Shown piece by piece: positions 9,603 through 19,880 of a DNA stretch of 64,000 nt. The DNA lies in contig CAKVGI010000003.1 in assembly GCA_934747265.1 (NCBI GenBank), forward strand, positions 1-64,000, read 5' to 3'. The notes beneath the pieces are model-generated. The model was not told the origin of the DNA. It searched no databases and saw nothing but the letters and a program-made list of their open reading frames with translations. Source of the DNA: an uncultured Rickettsiales bacterium. GTDB taxonomy: Bacteria; Pseudomonadota; Alphaproteobacteria; Rickettsiales; UBA1997. Made by a program: the position numbers and the translations under genes. Position 1 is the stretch's first letter. Each line of letters begins with the position of its first letter.

Positions 9603-9636
9603 AAAATTGTTAATAATAAAATAAAAAGTAGGAAAT

Positions 9637-12600
9637 ATGGCTTTAGATGGAACTTCTTCTTATGGATTATTGAGCTTGTCAAATCAAACTCTTGATTTAG
9701 CTGATTTTGACGCAGTTAAAATATCCATTGCTAGTCCGGAAAAAATAAGATCTTGGTCTTATGGTGAGGTTACAAAACCTGAGACTGTGAATTATAGAAC
9801 ATTTAAACCAGAAAGGGATGGTTTATTTTGTGCTAGAATATTTGGACCTACAAAAGATTATGAGTGTCTATGTGGAAAATATAAAAGAATTAAATATAAA
9901 GGTATTATTTGTGAAAAATGTGGTGTTGAAGTAACTAGTTCCAAAGTTAGAAGAGAAAGGATGGGGCATATTGAATTGGCTACGCCTGTATCGCATATTT
10001 GGTTCTTAAAATCTTTACCTTCCAAAATTAGTGTTATTCTTGATTTAACTCCAAAAGCTGTTGAAAAAGTTATTTATTTTGATAGTTATATTGTTACAGA
10101 TTCAAAAATGACTGAACTTGAAGATGGACAAATATTATCAGAGGCAGAATATGAAGAAGCACAACTAAAATATGGTATTGATTCTTTTGAAGCTATGATG
10201 GGCGCAGAAGGTATTAGAAAACTTCTTGAAAAAATTGACTTGGAAAAATTAAAGAAAAAATTAATTAAAGAATTAAAAGAAGGCAAGTCTGAGATTAAAA
10301 AATCTAAAATCGTAAAAAGATTAAAGATTGTTAATTCCTTTATTGAATCTGGAAATAGACCTGAATGGATGATTTTGACTGTTTTGCCAGTTATTCCACC
10401 TGATATTAGACCTTTGGTTATGTTGGATGGTGGACAATTTGCTACATCTGATTTAAATGAGTTATATAGAAGAGTTATAAATAGAAACAATAGATTAAAA
10501 AGATTAATAGAACTTGATGCTCCTGAAATTATTGTTAGAAATGAGAAAAGAATGCTTCAAGAATCCGTTGATGCTTTGCTTGATAACGGAAAGAGTGGTA
10601 ATATTGTAAAGGCAGCTAATAAGAGACCTTTCAAATCATTAAGCGATATGTTGAAGGGCAAGCAAGGTAGATTTAGACAAAACTTGTTGGGTAAAAGAGT
10701 TGACTATTCAGGAAGATCTGTTATTGTTGTTGGTCCTGAATTAAAATTACAACAATGTGGTTTGCCTAAAAAAATGGCTATTGAATTATTTAAACCATTT
10801 ATTTTCTCTAAGCTTGAATTGTACGGAATGTCAAATTCTATAAAAAATTCAAAGAGAATGGTTGAAGCAGAATTGCCAGAGGTTTGGGATATTTTGGATG
10901 AGGTTATTAAAGGACATCCTGTATTGTTAAACAGAGCTCCTACATTGCACAGATTATCTATTCAAGCTTTTGAACCTGTATTGATTGAAGGTAATGCTAT
11001 TCAATTACACCCATTGGTATGTAAAGCTTTCAATGCCGACTTTGATGGCGACCAAATGGCTGTTCATATACCTTTATCTATTGAAGCACAGATTGAATCT
11101 CGTGTTTTAATGATGTCTACAAACAATATATTGTCTCCACAAAATGGTAAACCAATTATTGCACCAGATGAAGATATGATGTTTGGTTTGTATTATATTA
11201 CTATGGAGTCTGATAGATTTAAAGAACATCCAATTCCTATTTCTAACATAGAAGAAATGGAATATGCATTATTTAATAAGAGAATTACTTTGCATGATTG
11301 GATTTTATATAGATACAAATTAGTTAAAGAAGATGGTACATATGAATTAAAGAGAGTTATTACAACTCCTGGAAGAGTTAGAATATTTGAAATATTACCA
11401 GAATCTTGCAGAAAAGAGGAAGCTTTGAGTTTATTTAACAAAACATTATCTAAAAAGGATATGAAGAAGCTTTTGGATTATGTTTATAGAAATTCTACAC
11501 AAAAAGCTACTTGTATCTTTGGTGATAAAATGATGGCATTGGGATTTAAAGAGTCTTGCAAATCTGGTATTTCTGTTGGTAAGGATGATATGATTATTCC
11601 TACAACAAAAGACCAAAAAATTGCAGAAGCAAAAAATAGTGTTCAAGAAATTGAAAGACAATATAATGAAGGTTTGATTACAAACGGTGAAAGATACAAT
11701 AAAGTTATTGACGTTTGGTCAAAATGTTCTGAATCTTTGAAAAAAGATATGATTAAAGCTATTTCAAAAGAAACAGAACCAACAAAGAGAAATTCATTAT
11801 ATATGATGGTTGAATCTGGCGCTAGGGGTTCCGAGTCTCAATTACAACAATTAGGCGCTATGAGAGGTTTGATGACAAAAGCATCTGGTGGTATTATTGA
11901 AACGCCTATTTTGTCTAACTTCAAGGAAGGTTTAAATATTGTTGAATACTTTATTTCAGCAAATATGGGTAGAAAAGGTTTGGTTGATACAGCTTTAAGA
12001 ACGGCTAATGCTGGTTATTTAACTAGAAGGTTGGTTGATGTTGCACAAGATTGTATTGTTACTGAACATGATTGTGGTACGCATAAAGGTATTATTTTAG
12101 AAGCTAAGATTGAAAATGGTAAAGTTATTGTTCCATTGTCAGAAAGGGCTTTGGGTAGAGTTTTATCGGAAGATGTAATAGATATTAATACGAATAAAGT
12201 TTTAATTAAAGCTGATACATTGATTGATGAAAAATTGTCAAAATTAATTGAAACGAAAGGTATTAAAACGATTAAAGTTAGATCTCCTTTAACTTGCGAA
12301 TGTAAAACTGGTGTTTGCGCTAAATGTTATGGTAGAGACTTAACAACTGGTATTTTGGTATCTGTTGGTGAAGCTGTTGGTGTTGTTGCTGCACAAGCTG
12401 TCGGCGAACCTGGTACTCAATTAACAATGAATACAAAACATGCTGCTTCTGCTAGTGGTGTTGCTGCTGAATCTTCTATATCGGCACCAGATGATGGTAA
12501 AGTTTTGATTAAAAATTATAATGTTTTACAAGATAGAGATGGAAATAATCTTGTTTTATCTAGAAATTATAATTTTGTATTATTAAATGATAAGAATAAT

Positions 12601-13767
12601 GTTTTGGCAACATTTAATATACCTTATGGAGCAAGAATATTCCATAAAGATGGTGATACAATTAAGAAAGGCGATTTAATTGCAGAATGGGATCCATATA
12701 ATATTCCTATTTTGGCTATTAAAGATGGTGTTGTTGAATATAAAGATTTGTTTGATAATATTTCTTTGAAGGAAAGAATTGATGAAGATACATCTATTTC
12801 AACAAAAACTGTTATAGACTGGAAGCATCAAAATAATAATAAAGCAAAATTAAAACCAACAATAGTTGTTTCTGATGGTAAAAATTCAACTGAATATGAT
12901 TTAACAATTGGTGTAATATTGAATGTTAACAATGGAGATGAAGTAAAAGCTGGTGATATTTTAGCTAGAATACCTAGAGAATCTTCAAGAAATAAAGATA
13001 TTACTGGTGGTTTGCCAAGAGTTGCTGAATTGTTTGAGGCTAGAAGACCAAAGAATTATTCTATAATGGCTGAGATTGATGGAACAGTTAAATTTGACAG
13101 CGATTATAAGATTAAGAGAAAAATAACAATTATTCCGGATGACAAAACAAAAGAACCAGTTGAGTATATTATTCCAAAAGGTAAATATTTGTTTGTTAAT
13201 GATGGTGATAAAGTTAAAAAAGCTGATATATTAATTGATGGAAGCCCAGTTCCACATGATATTCTTAGAATTTTAGGTATAGAAAAATTTGCAGAATATA
13301 TGACAAAAGAAATTCAAAAAGTTTATGAAATGCAAGGTATTAATATTGCTGATAAACACATTGAAGTTATTTTAAGTATGATGTTGAAGAAAGTTGAAGT
13401 TGTTGATGCTGGTGAAACGTCTTTAATAGTTGGTGAACATTTAGATAAAGATGATATTGAAGAAATTAACAGAAAAGCTGAACTTGAAGGTTTAGCACCT
13501 GCAAAAGTTGAAGCTATATTATTAGGTTTAACAAGAGCATCTTTACAAACTAAGTCATTTATTTCTGCTGCTTCGTTCCAAGAAACAACGAGAGTTTTAA
13601 CTGATTCAGCTGTTCAGGGAAGAGTTGATAGATTGAGAGGACTAAAAGAAAATGTTATTCTGGGTAGGTTGATACCTGCTGGAACTGGTTTACTAGTGGA
13701 AAAACTGAAAAAACAGGGAAATGATGAAGTAAAGAATGAAGAAAAACAAGAGGAAGGAGAAGAATAA
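9637..13767 (+). CDS. rpoC: RNA polymerase subunit beta-prime
   Basis: Largest polymerase subunit, 1376 residues. The N-terminal zinc ribbon ([20 protein letters not shown], about 68-87), the catalytic metal loop [10 protein letters not shown] (about 466-475), the bridge-helix/trigger-loop region and the second zinc site ([13 protein letters not shown], about 887-899) are all visible. The last 16 residues are an acidic Glu-rich tail. The preceding GTAGGAAAT supplies the ribosome binding site. A strong terminator follows within 10 bases of the stop. Confidence 0.98.
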   Translation: MALDGTSSYGLLSLSNQTLDLADFDAVKISIASPEKIRSWSYGEVTKPETVNYRTFKPERDGLFCARIFGPTKDYECLCGKYKRIKYKGIICEKCGVEVTSSKVRRERMGHIELATPVSHIWFLKSLPSKISVILDLTPKAVEKVIYFDSYIVTDSKMTELEDGQILSEAEYEEAQLKYGIDSFEAMMGAEGIRKLLEKIDLEKLKKKLIKELKEGKSEIKKSKIVKRLKIVNSFIESGNRPEWMILTVLPVIPPDIRPLVMLDGGQFATSDLNELYRRVINRNNRLKRLIELDAPEIIVRNEKRMLQESVDALLDNGKSGNIVKAANKRPFKSLSDMLKGKQGRFRQNLLGKRVDYSGRSVIVVGPELKLQQCGLPKKMAIELFKPFIFSKLELYGMSNSIKNSKRMVEAELPEVWDILDEVIKGHPVLLNRAPTLHRLSIQAFEPVLIEGNAIQLHPLVCKAFNADFDGDQMAVHIPLSIEAQIESRVLMMSTNNILSPQNGKPIIAPDEDMMFGLYYITMESDRFKEHPIPISNIEEMEYALFNKRITLHDWILYRYKLVKEDGTYELKRVITTPGRVRIFEILPESCRKEEALSLFNKTLSKKDMKKLLDYVYRNSTQKATCIFGDKMMALGFKESCKSGISVGKDDMIIPTTKDQKIAEAKNSVQEIERQYNEGLITNGERYNKVIDVWSKCSESLKKDMIKAISKETEPTKRNSLYMMVESGARGSESQLQQLGAMRGLMTKASGGIIETPILSNFKEGLNIVEYFISANMGRKGLVDTALRTANAGYLTRRLVDVAQDCIVTEHDCGTHKGIILEAKIENGKVIVPLSERALGRVLSEDVIDINTNKVLIKADTLIDEKLSKLIETKGIKTIKVRSPLTCECKTGVCAKCYGRDLTTGILVSVGEAVGVVAAQAVGEPGTQLTMNTKHAASASGVAAESSISAPDDGKVLIKNYNVLQDRDGNNLVLSRNYNFVLLNDKNNVLATFNIPYGARIFHKDGDTIKKGDLIAEWDPYNIPILAIKDGVVEYKDLFDNISLKERIDEDTSISTKTVIDWKHQNNNKAKLKPTIVVSDGKNSTEYDLTIGVILNVNNGDEVKAGDILARIPRESSRNKDITGGLPRVAELFEARRPKNYSIMAEIDGTVKFDSDYKIKRKITIIPDDKTKEPVEYIIPKGKYLFVNDGDKVKKADILIDGSPVPHDILRILGIEKFAEYMTKEIQKVYEMQGINIADKHIEVILSMMLKKVEVVDAGETSLIVGEHLDKDDIEEINRKAELEGLAPAKVEAILLGLTRASLQTKSFISAASFQETTRVLTDSAVQGRVDRLRGLKENVILGRLIPAGTGLLVEKLKKQGNDEVKNEEKQEEGEE

Positions 13768-13773
13768 TAATAG

Positions 13774-13806
13774 AGGGGGCTTTTAAAAAGCCCCCCTTAT
13801 TTTTTA
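13774..13806 (+). terminator. Terminator of the rpoBC operon
   Basis: A GC-rich stem, GGGGGC plus T-run pairing with A-run plus GCCCCC (13775-13795), is followed by a T-rich tail (13797-13806). It is the strongest intrinsic terminator in the window and closes the secE-rpoC block. Confidence 0.85.
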
Positions 13807-13873
13807 ATAACATTATTTGAATTTGGAGGTATTACAGGAGGATAATAAATAAAAATAAATTTTGGGAGTTTAT

Positions 13874-14605
13874 ATGAGTAAGAGGGCCGCTACTTTTTTA
13901 TTTATTACTGTTATAATAATAAGTTATGTTATACTGGCGTTTGAATTGGTTGCTATGCAACATGTAATTAAATATCTAGAATTAGATAACAATTTTTCGC
14001 CTTTAATATCAATGATTGGCTTTATAGTTATTTTTCTAGCGTTGGGGTATTATACATCTGATGGAATTGATTTAAAAAATGTTAGTATAAGAAATAAAAT
14101 TATAAATAATTTCTTTATTTCAATATTATTTATTCTTCTTGGAAATTCACATTTTATATTGGATAAGTATTTTGAGACGTTAAATTATTGGGATATAAAT
14201 GGAAAAATGATGCAAACTTATATTTTTACTAACATTTTTTTATCAACTCCGACTTACTTATTAGCTCAATCTGTTCCTTTAATTGGTAAATATTTTGAGA
14301 AGAAAATTATAATAGAAAATAGATCAAATATTATTTTATTTGCAATAGTTTTGTCTTTTATTTTGTCATTGATTATTACTTTATTCTTTTCTTGCACATT
14401 TGGTTTAGATTATGCAGTTATCTTTAATATATTTTTGATGACGGTTGGAATTTTAATTTTAAATAAAAGAGAAAAAGCTAGTACATGTGTAATGTGTTTA
14501 TGTTTATTAGCAATGACCTTTACTTTTAATAATAGATTAATTAGAAACAAAATAAGTAGAAATAGGAAAAATAATGAGTATATCTCAATAAAATATATTG
14601 ACTAA
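13874..14605 (+). CDS. Membrane protein like the N-terminal half of spermidine-synthase-type proteins
   Basis: The 243-residue product has about six to seven predicted membrane helices. The start (FELVAMQHVIKYLELDNNFSPLISMIGF, then LALGYYTSDG) resembles the membrane domain that precedes the aminopropyltransferase-like domain in some membrane-bound spermidine-synthase-like proteins. The soluble catalytic domain is absent: the protein stops after a basic stretch (LIRNKISRNRKNNEY), and only 53 bases separate it from the next gene. The ATG at 13874 has a good GGGAG ribosome binding site. An upstream in-frame TTG at 13862 overlaps that site and is rejected. The function is unknown; it could be a truncated relic or a stand-alone membrane protein. 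Confidence 0.6.
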   Translation: MSKRAATFLFITVIIISYVILAFELVAMQHVIKYLELDNNFSPLISMIGFIVIFLALGYYTSDGIDLKNVSIRNKIINNFFISILFILLGNSHFILDKYFETLNYWDINGKMMQTYIFTNIFLSTPTYLLAQSVPLIGKYFEKKIIIENRSNIILFAIVLSFILSLIITLFFSCTFGLDYAVIFNIFLMTVGILILNKREKASTCVMCLCLLAMTFTFNNRLIRNKISRNRKNNEYISIKYID

Positions 14606-14658
14606 TTTGATTTTGTTTTGTATATTAATAAATAATTAATTGATTTTTTTGAAAATAT

Positions 14659-15420
14659 ATGAAGTTTTTCAATAAAGCAGCTTTCTCATTAGTCGAGCTA
14701 TCTATGGTATTGGTGCTAATGGCTTTATTGGTTGTTTCCGTTACTAGCGGAGCTAGTTTAATAGAATCGGCAAAAATAAGAAGTTTTCTAAATGCGGTAT
14801 CTTCTTGGCAGAAGGATGTTAATACATTTTTTTCATTAACAGGAAGGTTGCCAAGCAATCTTGATAATTCTTATTATATTGGTGATTTATATAATGCAAA
14901 TTGGGTAAGAAATGCTAGAAAAAATTATAGACTTTCCGATATAGGAGTTGGTAGTTATGATGGTGTTAGTGGCGATAGCCAATTATCTAGTTGTAGTGCT
15001 TTTTGGTTGGATTTATATTTAAAAAAGATTAATAGTTTTAAACCAACTGGTGCTGGTTTAAGAACATGTGGAACTAGTGGCTCTTCACCTATTGTATTTA
15101 ACAAAGATTTAAGAGTTATTGGTCCAAAGACAATAGATTTTGGTAATAATAAGGGTAAATGGCCACCATTTCATAAAGAAATGCATGGTGTTTATTTTCA
15201 GTTCATAGATATAAATACACATATTAAACCCAGAATTTTTTATAAAATAGATAAAAAGATTGATGATGGCTTACATAATAATGGAGGTTTGAGATCATTT
15301 TGTTATTCTAAAAGAAAGATACATAATGCTGATACTATTGTTGATTATAAAACGGCAATTACGAATGATTACACTTGTCATGATTTTTATTATAAATTAA
15401 TAGATTTAAGAATGTTATAA
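14659..15420 (+). CDS. Prepilin-like protein with N-terminal methylation motif
   Basis: The 253-residue product begins with a short basic leader and a type IV prepilin/pseudopilin signature (FSLVELSMVLVLMALLVVSV from about residue 9), where Phe would be the first mature residue and Glu is at +5. The residue at -1 is Ala, where Gly is usual. After the hydrophobic helix come a SIESAK-like segment and a large soluble domain (residues 50-253) with four or more Cys and aromatic-rich stretches. No other pilus gene is adjacent. A second member of the same kind lies at 56665-57411. The role is unknown: surface filament, secretion pseudopilin or DNA uptake are possible. Confidence 0.7.
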   Translation: MKFFNKAAFSLVELSMVLVLMALLVVSVTSGASLIESAKIRSFLNAVSSWQKDVNTFFSLTGRLPSNLDNSYYIGDLYNANWVRNARKNYRLSDIGVGSYDGVSGDSQLSSCSAFWLDLYLKKINSFKPTGAGLRTCGTSGSSPIVFNKDLRVIGPKTIDFGNNKGKWPPFHKEMHGVYFQFIDINTHIKPRIFYKIDKKIDDGLHNNGGLRSFCYSKRKIHNADTIVDYKTAITNDYTCHDFYYKLIDLRML

Positions 15421-15459
15421 TTTATTTAATATTTAGTATTTTATTTTTTATTTATATTA

Positions 15460-15488
15460 TTGACTTTAAATTTTGTTTTTTGTATCAT
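15460..15488 (+). promoter_or_regulatory. Promoter of RNase P RNA
   Basis: -35 TTGACT at 15460-15465, a 17-bp spacer, and -10 TATCAT at 15483-15488. The predicted start at about 15494 coincides with the 5' strand of the RNase P P1 helix, which supports both calls. Confidence 0.7.
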
Positions 15489-15493
15489 ATTAT

Positions 15494-15863
15494 TGTTGGT
15501 AGAAAGGATAATCGCTGGTTTTTAAATATTTTTTAATATTATATGAAAACGAGAGGAAAGTCTGGGCACCATGAGAGGATAGTGACGGAGAGAAACCGCC
15601 GTCCGTAAGGGCAGGGAAAGTGCTTAAAGAAAATAGACCGCCCGCAAGGGTAAGGGTGAGAAAATAAGGTAAGAACTTATTATAAAAGCAGAAATGTTTT
15701 TTATCGGCAAACCCCACTAGGTGAAATACCAAGCTGTGTCGCCTGTATTTTTTATACAGAATGTCTCTCACATAGACAAAGGTAGGTAGATTGAAATTAT
15801 AAGTAATTATAATTCTAGATTAATGATTATCATAACAGAACCCAGTGTACATTTTTACCAACA
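15494..15863 (+). ncRNA. rnpB: RNase P RNA (M1 RNA)
   Basis: Catalytic RNA that trims tRNA 5' leaders. Universal landmarks are present in order: GAGGAAAGTC near 15552, a GGGTGA element, GGCAAACCCCAC near 15707, and the 3' ACAGAACCC near 15835. P1 pairs GTTGGTA (15495-15501) with TACCAAC (15856-15862), and P2 pairs GATAATC (15507-15513) with GATTATC (15825-15831). The size is normal for a type A RNA. A CAGTGTA/TACACTG pair at about 15843-15880 overlaps the 3' end and may aid processing or termination. Confidence 0.93.
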
Positions 15864-15889
15864 TTTTAAAATATACACTGACTTATAAT

Positions 15890-17845
15890 CTAATTCATTT
15901 TTTCTAATTCATCAATGAAATTAGTGATTACATTGATACCATTTTGCCAAAATTCTTGTTTTTTTGGATTTAAGCCAAATGGTTTTAATAATTGATCATA
16001 TCTTTTTGTACCGCCAGCTTTTAGTAAATTTAAATATTTTTCTTCAAAACCTTCTGGTTTTTCTAAATATATATTATATAAAGAATTTACTAAACAATCG
16101 CCAAATGCGTAAGAATATACGTAAAATGGACTATGAATAAAATGAGGAATATACATCCAATAATATTTATACTCTTCATTAAAATTAAATACGTCTTCGC
16201 CCAAGCTTTCTTTCTGAGTTTCTAACCAGATTTCATTAATTCTTTCCAATGGTAATTCCCCATTTTTTCTTTCATTGTGTACTTTTGTTTCAAATTCAAG
16301 GAAAGCTATTTGTCTAACAACGGTATTTAACATATCCTCGATTTTGCCAGCCAAAATTGCTTTTTTCTTTTGCAAATCCTGTTCTTGATTTAATATTTTT
16401 CTAAAAGCAAGTTGTTCACCAAATACAGATGCAGTCTCAGCTAATGTTAATGGAGTTCTTGACATTAAATAGCCATTTTTATCAGCTAAAGTTTGATGAA
16501 CCGCATGACCTAATTCATGAGCTAATGTTGAAACATCGTCTGATTTTCCTTGAAAATTTAATAAAATATAAGGGTGGACTTTTGGAGTTGTAGGCATCAT
16601 ATAACCACCACTCATTTTGCCTTGTCTTGTTGGAACATCTATCCAATTGTTATCAAAAAATGTTTTACCAATCTCTGCCATAGTTGGTGAAAAATCCGAA
16701 TAAGCTGATAAAACCAACTCTTTTGCCTCTTCATATGTATATGTTTTGTCATCACTATATGGTAATGGTGAATTTCTATCATAATAATCTAACTTTTCCT
16801 TACCTAATTCTTTTGCTTTCCATTTATAATATCTATGTGCTGTATTTTTATAGTTATTTTTTACTGTTTCCCTTAAAGTTTCAACAACATCATCTTCTAT
16901 TAAATTACTTAAATTTCTTGAAGATATTGGTGTTTTAAAATTTCTCCACTTATCACTAATTTCTTTATCTTTTGCTAATGTATTAGTAATTAATGCGAAA
17001 ATTTTGGCACTTTTACCAAGTGTTTCACCAAATATTTTGGATGTTTCTTCTCTAACTTTGTCATTATTACTATTCATTAATGTTAAGATTTCTGTTTTAT
17101 TATATTTTTTTCCTTTATATTCAAACTCCATATTATCCATAACTTCATCATATAATCTAACCCAAGCATCGCTACTCGTTATGCTTTTATCTAGGAATAA
17201 TTTTTCTAGTCGTTCATTTAATTGATGTGGTTTTTCAACTCTTATATCATCTATAACCTGTTTATATACAGTTAAAGATCTAGATTCAGCAAATAATTCT
17301 TCAAGCCTATCATTTGGGATTTTATTCAATTCTAATGTGAAAAACAATATATCAGCATAAAAAACTGTTAACTCTTCTTTTATTCTTTGATAAAATTTTA
17401 TATTTTCCTCAGATGCTAAATTTTCAGAATATTTTAAATAAGAATAACTAGCGAGTTTTGACATTAATTCTTCAATATTTTCGTATTCAATTAAAGCTTT
17501 GTATAATTCTTTTCCGTTTAATGATGTAACTCTACCTTTATATTTTCTGAAATTATAAATCATGCTTTTTAGTTCTTCTATATCTATGTTAATTCTTGCG
17601 TCATCTAATGAGGAATATAAATCACTTAAATCCCAAGTAGGTAAATTTTCTGATGCTATTTTCATTTCTTTATCCTTACTTTTTTCGTAATTATTAAAAT
17701 TTAATTTACTGAATATTTTATTAAAACTATAATATTTTTCTTGCCAAAAAAAATAACAAAAAAATGTTATTATAATAGCCAAAAAACACAATAAATACCA
17801 AATCTTTGAACTCTTTTCCTTTTTGAAAAACATATTATTTTTCAT
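15890..17845 (-). CDS. pepF: Oligoendopeptidase F (M3 family), possibly membrane anchored
   Basis: Zinc metallopeptidase that degrades oligopeptides. The catalytic HELGHAVHQ lies near residue 440, with the downstream family Glu and the C-terminal YAFGDCLVNSLY region. The length is 651 residues. Two starts are possible. ATG 17845 adds about 60 residues with one membrane helix (IWYLLCFLAIIITFFCYFFW, 15-34) but has no ribosome binding site. The internal ATG at 17665 (MKIASENLPTWDLSDLY) has AAGGA seven bases upstream and gives a soluble 591-residue protein of the usual PepF size. Both forms may be made. The gene is separated from murD by 111 bases. Confidence 0.92.
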   Translation of the reverse strand: MKNNMFFKKEKSSKIWYLLCFLAIIITFFCYFFWQEKYYSFNKIFSKLNFNNYEKSKDKEMKIASENLPTWDLSDLYSSLDDARINIDIEELKSMIYNFRKYKGRVTSLNGKELYKALIEYENIEELMSKLASYSYLKYSENLASEENIKFYQRIKEELTVFYADILFFTLELNKIPNDRLEELFAESRSLTVYKQVIDDIRVEKPHQLNERLEKLFLDKSITSSDAWVRLYDEVMDNMEFEYKGKKYNKTEILTLMNSNNDKVREETSKIFGETLGKSAKIFALITNTLAKDKEISDKWRNFKTPISSRNLSNLIEDDVVETLRETVKNNYKNTAHRYYKWKAKELGKEKLDYYDRNSPLPYSDDKTYTYEEAKELVLSAYSDFSPTMAEIGKTFFDNNWIDVPTRQGKMSGGYMMPTTPKVHPYILLNFQGKSDDVSTLAHELGHAVHQTLADKNGYLMSRTPLTLAETASVFGEQLAFRKILNQEQDLQKKKAILAGKIEDMLNTVVRQIAFLEFETKVHNERKNGELPLERINEIWLETQKESLGEDVFNFNEEYKYYWMYIPHFIHSPFYVYSYAFGDCLVNSLYNIYLEKPEGFEEKYLNLLKAGGTKRYDQLLKPFGLNPKKQEFWQNGINVITNFIDELEKMN

Positions 17846-17956
17846 ACGAGTATCATATTAAAAATTATTTACTATAAATAGTAGTACATATTTTTTATTA
17901 TTTCAAGAAAAAATTGTTTTTTATTATATAATACTACTAAGAAATTTTTCCGTTAA

Positions 17957-19285
17957 TTAACTAATTTTACTAACTATATTCTTAAAGTCTCGTCCTCTTT
18001 CTTCAAAATTTTTATATAAACCATAACTAGCATGAGCTGGCGACATTGTAATTATAGTATTACTATCTAAAATTGCTTTATTGTATAATAGATCTACACT
18101 TTCTTGCATATTGTTGCAAATAGTGAAATTTGTATATTTTTTTTCTTTCAATAAATTTGCCAATTTATCTTTAACATCTCCAATTAATGCTATAAACTTA
18201 ATGTTTTTATGAGTTGAAATATAATTTATTAACTCTTGCATGTCATTCTTTTTATCATATCCGCCAAGTATTGCATAAATATTTTTATCTTTAAAAGCAT
18301 TAAAACAAGCTATTGATGCTTCTGGTATTGTTGAAATACTATCATTTACAAAAATTATATTATTTTTTTTAATGATTTCCAATCTATGCTCTACTGGATT
18401 AAAATTATCAAAAAATTCTTGCTTCAAATTATTTAAATCAATTCCATTTATTTTTAAAGCTGTTAAAACGCTACATAAATTTTGATAATTATGTTCTCCA
18501 AATAATTTCATATTTTTTGTTGAAAATAATTTCTTATCGGCATCATAAAAATAACCGTCATTATAATGAATTGTGTTATCTGTATTAAATAAAATTCTAT
18601 CTTTGAACTGTTGAGTATATTCCATAGCCCTTTCATTGATACCGTTTACTATTTTATATTTAGCACCGCTTAGCAAATTTGTTTTATCTTTATAATAATT
18701 CTCATAAGTTAAATGCCAAGCTACATGATCGTGAAATAAGTTTAATAAAATGGCGGTTTTTGGAAAGGATAATAAATCACTGGCTTGATAACTTGATGTT
18801 TCTATTATAACAAAATCACTATTTTTTGCTTGCTCTACAAGTTCTAAGGACGGAATACCCATATTTCCAACTAATAATGTCTTATAACCTAATTTTTCAA
18901 GTAAATAAGCGCAAAATGTTGAAGTTGTTGTTTTGCCTTTTGTACCAGTTATAGCTATTGTTTTTACATTACTATCTTCAATTTCGCTAAAAAATAACGT
19001 TTTTTCTGTGATAAAAACTGTATTATATTCTTTTTTTGTATAAATTATTTCTGGTTTGTAAATGCTAACGCCTGGCGATCTAATTACAATATCCACATCT
19101 TTCAAAAGTTTTAGTATATATATATTTCTACCATCTTTATCCTTATCTTGTGGTGCGTCGCTATCATTAATAATAGTAATGTTTTTATTTGGATATTCTT
19201 CATTTAATTTTTTTAATACAGCTTTACCTTCAACACCAAGTCCCCATATTGCAATATTTTTATCTTTTAAATCGCTAATCTTCAT
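17957..19285 (-). CDS. murD: UDP-N-acetylmuramoyl-L-alanine:D-glutamate ligase
   Basis: Cytoplasmic ligase that adds D-Glu to UDP-MurNAc-L-Ala in peptidoglycan synthesis. The 442-residue product has an N-terminal Rossmann domain (IAIWGLGVEGKAVL), the ATP loop ITGTKGKTTT near 114, the central domain (LNLFHDHVAWH) and a C-terminal domain with FVNDSISTIPEA. Its start overlaps the end of the upstream phosphatase gene by 11 bases, so the two are in one operon. Its presence shows that the organism still makes peptidoglycan, consistent with mreB and mreC elsewhere in the window. Confidence 0.95.
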   Translation of the reverse strand: MKISDLKDKNIAIWGLGVEGKAVLKKLNEEYPNKNITIINDSDAPQDKDKDGRNIYILKLLKDVDIVIRSPGVSIYKPEIIYTKKEYNTVFITEKTLFFSEIEDSNVKTIAITGTKGKTTTSTFCAYLLEKLGYKTLLVGNMGIPSLELVEQAKNSDFVIIETSSYQASDLLSFPKTAILLNLFHDHVAWHLTYENYYKDKTNLLSGAKYKIVNGINERAMEYTQQFKDRILFNTDNTIHYNDGYFYDADKKLFSTKNMKLFGEHNYQNLCSVLTALKINGIDLNNLKQEFFDNFNPVEHRLEIIKKNNIIFVNDSISTIPEASIACFNAFKDKNIYAILGGYDKKNDMQELINYISTHKNIKFIALIGDVKDKLANLLKEKKYTNFTICNNMQESVDLLYNKAILDSNTIITMSPAHASYGLYKNFEERGRDFKNIVSKIS

Positions 19286-19877
19286 TTTTTATTCTCCTAA
19301 TTATTTTCAATTTTTTATTTTTTTCGTCATATTCAGCTTCTATGATTTCGCAATTTTTTAAACCGGAATCATTATCAAAATTACATGCTCTCAGAAATTC
19401 TCTCAACATAAAACCATGACTACATATGCCAATAATTTTGTAATTAGTTTCTTCACAAATATCTAGTACGGCTTTATACATTCTATTTCGTGCGTCTCTT
19501 TTTGTTTCTCCGTTTGGAAAATATAAATCTAAACCTTTATCTTTTGTATGAAAAAATGATTCATAATTATCATTACCAAATAATTTCTTAACTTCATCTT
19601 TTGGTTTTCCTTCATAATCACCGCCATTTAATTCTTTTAAAGAATCATTTATTTCTACCTTTTTATTAATTTTTTTAGCTAGAATTTCGGATGTTTTATA
19701 TGCTCTTTTTAAAGGACTTGAAAATACAATCTCTATTCCAAAATCTTTTAATTTTTCAGCATTTTTCTCCGCTTGTTTTATTCCATTTTCATTTAATTCT
19801 GTATCTTTTGTGCATTGAATTACATTTTGTACATTCCAATCAGTCTCACCATGTCTAAATAAATATATTTTTTTCAT
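19275..19877 (-). CDS. Histidine phosphatase (phosphoglycerate-mutase-like)
   Basis: The 200-residue product carries the family motif FRHGETDWN at residues 7-15 (catalytic His 8), the substrate loop FSSPLKRAYKTSEILA near 55, and the second histidine in GICSHGFML near 150. It could be a cofactor-dependent phosphoglycerate mutase, a CobC-type phosphatase or a broad phosphatase; the sequence does not decide. It overlaps murD by 11 bases and lies 3 bases after the ABC ATPase gene, so it belongs to their operon. Confidence 0.85.
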   Translation of the reverse strand: MKKIYLFRHGETDWNVQNVIQCTKDTELNENGIKQAEKNAEKLKDFGIEIVFSSPLKRAYKTSEILAKKINKKVEINDSLKELNGGDYEGKPKDEVKKLFGNDNYESFFHTKDKGLDLYFPNGETKRDARNRMYKAVLDICEETNYKIIGICSHGFMLREFLRACNFDNDSGLKNCEIIEAEYDEKNKKLKIIRRIKNED

Positions 19878-19880
19878 TTT

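Noticed and set aside
10086..10490. A 134-codon open frame on the minus strand inside rpoC
   Set aside because: It is antisense to conserved rpoC codons; the composition is the mirror of that gene and no ribosome binding site or family signature is seen. The same applies to other long antisense frames in rpoB, ffh, mfd and lon.
13862..13873. TTG start four codons upstream of the membrane protein ATG
   Set aside because: That TTG lies in the GGGAG ribosome binding site of the ATG at 13874.
15821..15836. Fur-box-like AATGATTATCAT
   Set aside because: It is the 3' strand of the RNase P P2 helix and is explained by RNA pairing with 15507-15513.
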